Under the pieces are notes generated by a model. It worked only from the letters and a program-made list of their open reading frames with translations. It was not told the DNA's origin and ran no database searches. Shown one piece after another: positions 59,131 to 64,000 of a DNA stretch of 64,000 bases. Both the position numbers and the translations under genes were made by a program. Positions within the stretch are counted from its first letter, which is position 1. Each line of letters starts with the position of its first letter. Origin of the DNA: Gnetum montanum (taxonomy: Eukaryota > Streptophyta > Gnetopsida > Gnetales > Gnetaceae); NCBI GenBank assembly GCA_015680685.1, contig MNCI01011128.1, forward strand, positions 860,441 through 924,440, given 5' to 3'.

Positions 59131-59148
59131 TCCTTGATAGTGACATCA
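59131..59148 (-). other. tRNA-Asp-type primer-binding site, element H
   Basis: Minus strand TGATGTCACTATCAAGGA, about 10 of 18 matches, all differences transitions; placed by its one-base distance from the LTR. Confidence 0.6.
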
Positions 59149-59149
59149 A

Positions 59150-59456
59150 TGATGAGTGATGAATACCTCTATGCTCAACTATATGAATCACTAAGCATTC
59201 ACGTGCAATCTTGTTGAATTTCATGAACCCTTTGTCTTCCAATACATTAGCCTCTAGGAAGTGAACTTGTCCTAACAGCCATTCGTTGTCTTCCCAATTA
59301 CACTTATGATATGCAAAGATATGGTTAAGTCTACTCAAGTATGATTTTTATTATTTTTATGTTTTATGTTTAAAATAAAGCATGAAAGAAATGAAGTAAT
59401 TTAATTGCTAATTTAATGTAACTAGCTAACTAATATCTAACTAATCCTAACATAAG
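59150..59456 (-). repeat. 5' LTR of element H, 3' part only
   Basis: Aligns with 51433-51747. Interrupted at 59456 by the LTR of element I; the remainder would lie right of the window. Confidence 0.85.
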
Positions 59457-60347
59457 TAATGAGTGGCAAGGTACCTCTATGTCCAACCATACAAATCACT
59501 AAGGTGTTATGTGTGATTTGGTTAAATTTTGTGGATATATAGTTATCTAATGCACTAGCTCTTCTAGGAAGTCAAATGGGCATTGAGAACATTTGTTGTC
59601 TTCCCAACTACACTTGTGAGGTTCAAGGGTATGGTTGAAGTGTAATTGAGGTATATGATTTTTTATCATTTTATGTTTTATAGATTTGATCGCCTACAGC
59701 AAGACTGAAGAGTAAAGTAATTGAAAATCTAATTTTTTTACCACCTATATAGCCTAACACAAGTAACTGTCCCACTTTCCTGAACACATATAGTGCTACT
59801 AGGCTACCAAACATTAAAGCATTGCTAGGCTATCAAGTACTATATGAATGCTCGAAGTGGTTGTGCTCATCTTCATTAATAACTAGAAATAAATTACTTA
59901 ATTCAAATGCATTAAAGTAAAGAGTAAGAAAGTAAAATGCATTAAAAAATATTAATCTATTCTCAGTGCTGCAAAGATTGTGAAAAGAGTTCATTTTATT
60001 CTTGTCACACTATTGCACTTAGGTACATCAGTGCTCAAATAAAGAACTATACACACTTAAACTCCTTCTTCAGGCACTCAGAAAATATTCTAACTCTAAG
60101 GAAAAGAAATGGCAAAAGCTTTACTACTTTGACTAAGAATGACCAAAAACTAATTTTAAAACTAGAGCCTAGGTGTAGTATTTATAGGCTTGGAGTATAC
60201 ACTCCAACATCGCATATGTGACGTCACATCAAGACTTCAACGTTGCATACATGACATTATGTACTCAACGTCAAAGTAGACATAAAATGTGATTCATCAC
60301 AACGTTGCGTAATCGATATTAGAGCAGACATAAAATGTGATTCACCA
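59457..60347 (-). repeat. 3' LTR of element I (891 bp)
   Basis: Minus strand TGGTGAATC (60347) to ...CCACTCATTA (59457). TATAAATA near 60179-60186. Both outer hexamers are one change away from the family TGATGA/TCATCA. Confidence 0.85.
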
Positions 60348-63077
60348 TGCCTCCACAACTAAATGAAAACTCGTCCTCAAGTGTAAAAAAGGAGGAACAA
60401 TTTCTTTACAACATAATATATTGGGTAGGTATGGGATTATTGATTGACATTACAAATTGACTCAGATGAAATAGATTGACTCTGAGTGCCCAAGTGTACA
60501 AAATTAAATCTTTTACAACACTGGGTGTTCATGATAAGAGAAGTAAACACCTTGGATAACACTAACATCCAATGCCTCTTGGTAGTAGAAGAATGAGAGA
60601 GAGAAAAGAGATTCAATGAGCACGAATGGTCCTCATTATGTGGTACTGCTGCATCCTTGGTGAAGATAATCCTACTTTCAGTCCATGCTTCCCACTACAA
60701 TCACAAAAAAATAAAAAATTAGTATGCAATGCATAACACATAGTGGTTAAATGCCTTGTCTCATCAGTGGTTACACTGGGCTAAGTTGTGATTGTGGTAG
60801 ATTGGTTTCTTAGGTAGTGTTAGCAAGAAGGCTGACCAATAGGGTAAAATAGACAAGTGGTCCATTAAATCAAAAAACATTTAACATAAGGAAATATTTA
60901 AAGAGGATATAAAAATTCAAAATAATAAAAAGGAAAGTTCACTAAAAACTATTGTGAAGATGTGCACAATTAGATGTCATTGATGGGGTAAAAAAAAAGA
61001 ATTTGATTGTAAGAGTATATAAGGGTAAAGAACTTAACTAATCCAACCAAAAGATATGCAAGTGAGTCCTCCTCAAAGTGGGCACAGACCTTTTTGCCCT
61101 TGCATAACTTCAAACCAAAGAGTCTATGGGCTTCGTGGATGATTAATGGTTACAGAAGGTTAAGTACAAAAACCTGAAGAAACTAACTAAGAATTTGGAT
61201 ACATCAAACCAAGACATTAAACCAAAACATGAAACTAGCAATGAAGTGAGACATGGAAAGTGATGAGTGGCAAGGTACCCCTACACTCAACCATATGAAT
61301 ACGAGCATTCACACACGATCCAATCGAACTCCATGGACAGGCTAGTTGTGGTATCTAGATAGTTACACGTTGTTTGTAGTTCGTTGTCTTCCCACCTGGA
61401 CTAGTATTTGCTTTGTCACGTATGGTTTAGTCCAGAGTGAGACATATGATGTGATCCTGAACTAGTGCTACTCCTAGAGACAATGGAAAATAATCTTGAT
61501 TAAACTAATAAGCAATAGGAAATGAAGTCTAAGCTATCCTACGTGCGATGAGCATCCGTTCCTTAATCATCTGTACACATCTTGGACCTCGTGCATAACT
61601 ACTACTGGGATTACCAAGTGTGGATCCTAGGTATGCTTCTGGGTTACCAAGTAGTCACACTTAAATGCTTGTGATTAAGTCGTACTCATTCCGCATTTAA
61701 CAACAAGAATAATAAATGATGGGAAAGAAATATTAACTAAGAAAATAATAAATAATAATAACAATTAAATAATTAAAACTAAGTGAATGCTGCAATGATG
61801 AAGTAATCTCAATCTTTATTGTCGATCATGTGTGTGTCCAAGTACGTCACACTCGAATAAAGGTTCCATACAATTACAAGCATCACACTATGAGCATGCA
61901 CTTGGGAAAATAGTCTAACTCCTACAAAAACAAACTGCAAGAGCTTCGCTATAAATGACAAAAAGGTATCTAAGTGTGGCAGAGGGCCACTTATTTATAG
62001 GCTAAAATAGGCTCTACGTAAACGGGGCCATGTTGACGCATGGAGGGATGTGTCGATGGGGCCGCATATATAGGGCCCTGTATACATGGCCTAGTCAGCG
62101 CATCGACTGTTTAGTGCTTCATCAGAAAGCATAGATGGATGAGAAAGAGTAGGATGGAGTTCTTAATTACAGTCACATGAAGTCTCTTATGGATTTTATG
62201 GTTAAATGACTTGATAGGATTCATCCTTAGTCAAGACCAAAACCAACCATGTTCAGTGATTTCGCATCAACATTCTAAGACTAATCCATCCCCTAAGACA
62301 CATGAGTGCTCCCATAAAATAGCCACCATTTTGTATTAGAGAATAAGTAGGAGGTGAGGAAGGGCTTTAGTTAGAAGGGACTAGTTCCATAACCAGTGCT
62401 TATAACCCATTTATTCTATCTAAAGGACGTGGTTTGAATTTCCATTGTCTTTTTTTTTTGAAATGGGAATCACATCATGCAAAGACACATGCATTTATTT
62501 TGTCCAAGGGGTGTGCTTTGAATCCTCATTGTTTTTTTTCTTCTGATGAGAACCACACCATGTAAGAACTTATTCAACTTCCTTTATTGATTGGCATGGA
62601 ACAATAAGAAATTCATGAAAACACACATGCACCCATGTAAATAGAAAAGCACAAAGAATACCGAATCCCCTTAAATACACACCATGTTCAAACCTTTGAA
62701 TCCTTCCCAAGTCTGGAAACTACCAAATTTACAAATTTTTTAAATTTTTATTAATGACAAAGGAACTGCATGTTTCCAAAACAAGGAAAACCATAGAGCT
62801 TGTGGATGGGTGGATGCTCTGGACTCACTACCTATTGCATGAAAAGAAACCATGTCCTAATTATTCATAACAAAATTCAAAGCTATAAACTAGACACCAA
62901 CAATTAAATAAAAATAATACATACCACCATCAAGTAGCGCATTACCAATGTATCTAGCACTTATTAACAAAAAGTTAGAAAATCACATCAAATAAAAGAA
63001 AATATAAAAGAAAGTGTAAAATATCCAAGAAATAGAAAATGTACTAATGATGGTGTAAAATGAAAAATTAGAAAAGA
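60348..63077 (-). other. PPT and post-pol spacer of element I
   Basis: PPT AGTTGTGGAGGCA at 60348-60360. Spacer homologous to H; interrupted at 61261-62124 by solo LTR J. It holds two copies of the T-rich 'ggggtgtgctttgaat' block (about 62425 and 62508) where F and H have one. No extra ORF. Confidence 0.7.
61261..62124 (-). repeat. Solo LTR J (864 bp) with 5-bp target site duplication
   Basis: TGATGAGTGG...GCTTCATCA flanked by GAAAG on both sides (61256-61260, 62125-62129). Element H has the uninterrupted site 'catggaaagcatagatgg' at 53197. TATAAATA at about 61991-61998; GGGCC-rich U3. Left behind by LTR-LTR recombination. Confidence 0.95.
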
Positions 63078-63209
63078 TTAATAATATAAAAATAAAAATA
63101 TGTAAAATAAAGAATGTGTAAAACAAAAACTTGAAAAACAAAAAAATGTGTAAAATAAAAAAGTTGAAAAACTAAGGAGCCACTTTGTATGATTAACATG
63201 AGTGGCCAT
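63078..63209 (-). CDS. Small hydrophobic ORF after pol, element I copy (43 aa)
   Basis: Starts MATHVNHTKW in PPT motif 1 (63206-63222), then mainly Phe, Leu, Ser and Tyr. Stop at 63078. Confidence 0.3.
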   Translation of the reverse strand: MATHVNHTKWLLSFSTFLFYTFFCFSSFCFTHSLFYIFLFLYY

Positions 63210-63214
63210 CTTCC

Positions 63215-63680
63215 TTGTGACTAAGTTGAAAGGAGAAGATTCAAAATATGAAGCATGGTTGTCCATCTGATTATGTGCTTGTTGTGTTGGCTGGCATATA
63301 TCCATGGAAAGGTTTAATTTGTTGAATGTTAACTAGTTGTTTCTTGTTTGGGCTCTCAAGTTTATAAATCATCATGGCCTGAGAAGGGAAAGTCTCATAA
63401 ATGATGTAAGGTCCTTTCCACAATGTTTGAAACTTAGTTTGTTGAGGTATAGTTGTGGGGTTCTAATAGAGAACCTTATTTCCCAGTTGAAATTTGACTC
63501 TTCTGATTTTATGTCATGATGCTTTTTGTTATAGGCCTTGTGAAACTCGTTAGATGATAAAGCTACTAATTGGTTTTTGTCTAGTAGGTTGAGATTTATC
63601 AGTCATTCCTTTTGGGCTAGACTCAAGTTAAGGTCAAGGTAACAAGCTATTGAAAGTATATGAAGTTCAGATTGAATAGT
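63215..63680 (-). pseudogene. Integrase C-terminal tail of element I
   Basis: Minus-strand sequence aligns with the pol end of F (48500-48960) and H (54270-54720), including the MINLNLLD-like block near 63600. Ends at about 63681, where unrelated sequence begins. Confidence 0.75.
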
Positions 63681-64000
63681 GAAACACCACTAATTTCAGC
63701 ATGGCACTTTGAATGGAAAATAATTCAAGCCCTTTCAAGCATTCAGAAGAGAATTCTTGACCTATAATGTCAAGCTCGGATTATACAAATGTAGGGGCCA
63801 TCAGACTCAGGAAAAGGAGAGACTAGTACAGACTCAGGACCAGGTCAGAATATAGTCTGTAAGCTTGCCTGTGTAGCAGCACTTGTGGAGAAGAAGAGAG
63901 AGGTTGAAGCAGTGGTAGAGCCAATTGGAAGGAGGCCATCCTAGAACTCTTCATGGTAAGATGGGTGGAGGATCAGAGGCGGATCATGTGTGAATGGGGA
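63681..64000. other. Unassigned sequence at the right edge
   Basis: More GC-rich and unlike the gypsy family; begins near 'gtgaaacaccactaatttc'. No motif recognised in 320 bp. Confidence 0.4.

Larger units (their letters stand above)
51433..59456 (-). mobile_element. Element H, near-full Ty3/gypsy retrotransposon
   Basis: 3' LTR, PPT, spacer, sORF, integrase, RNase H, RT, protease, short gag, PBS and a 5' LTR interrupted by element I. Inserted in the copia remnant. Lacks the extra ORF, and its gag lacks about 1.4 kb relative to D. Confidence 0.9.
59457..63680 (-). mobile_element. Element I, Ty3/gypsy retrotransposon, 3' half
   Basis: 3' LTR, PPT (60348-60360), spacer split by solo LTR J, sORF and integrase tail. 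Inserted in the 5' LTR of H. Collinearity with element I is lost at about 63681. Confidence 0.85.

Noticed and set aside
1-64000. CRISPR arrays, operons, ribosome-binding sites
   Set aside because: Plant nuclear repeat DNA; no regularly spaced short repeats or bacterial gene layout.

Overview
The window is a piece of a large, repeat-choked plant nuclear genome. I see no intact cellular gene, ribosomal RNA or tRNA gene. Almost all of it is old LTR retrotransposons of one Ty3/gypsy family. The family looks like the Athila branch: its primer-binding sites (PBSs) resemble the 3' end of tRNA-Asp, its LTRs of about 850-910 bp run TGATGA...TCATCA, and pol is followed by a long extra region. Copies carry a stop roughly every 30 codons and many G-to-A and C-to-T changes. 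Slow removal of old copies plus an endogenous caulimovirid fits a gymnosperm best; that is inference, and no species can be named. || Layout. 1-5114: element A (minus) with gag and protease but no RT-integrase; its 5' LTR sits inside the extra ORF of element C. 5115-9490: element C (minus), extra ORF, spacer, integrase and part of RNase H. 9491-37425: element B (minus), split by two insertions. The first is element D (plus, 13156-26314), the most complete copy: LTR, PBS, gag, protease, RT, RNase H, integrase, spacer, coiled-coil extra ORF, polypurine tract (PPT), LTR. The second is an endogenous pararetrovirus (minus, 27337-33810) inserted in the gag of B. 37426-43357: the only stretch not assigned to a retroelement, with one gene-like open frame near 42 kb. 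43358-64000: a nest, E (plus) entered by F (minus), then a Ty1/copia remnant (plus), then H (minus), then I (minus), then a solo LTR J with a clean 5-bp target duplication. || Most interesting points. (1) The pararetrovirus spans one whole genome length from PBS to PBS, only about 6.3 kb, with a TATA box about 90 bp before the PBS. It is flanked by a 464-bp direct duplication of host DNA and ends in an inverted fragment of its own zinc-finger region. (2) The gypsy family has lysine (or a stop) where the third catalytic residue of integrase should be, in every copy that can be read. (3) The family carries two near-identical PPT motifs, one at the end of pol and one at the 3' LTR. A small hydrophobic ORF starts inside the first in five copies. 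A larger coiled-coil ORF, with a conserved splice-acceptor-like CAG before its ATG, lies between the two tracts in two copies and is absent from three others. || How the parts work together: gag, protease, RT-RNase H and integrase are the usual copy-and-paste machinery and the virus has its own MP-CP-PR-RT-RH set; every protein here is broken, so the window is a fossil record of successive insertions. Element boundaries given by LTR ends, PBS and PPT are good to a few bases; domain edges inside decayed ORFs are approximate. All percent differences were counted by eye on the segments named.
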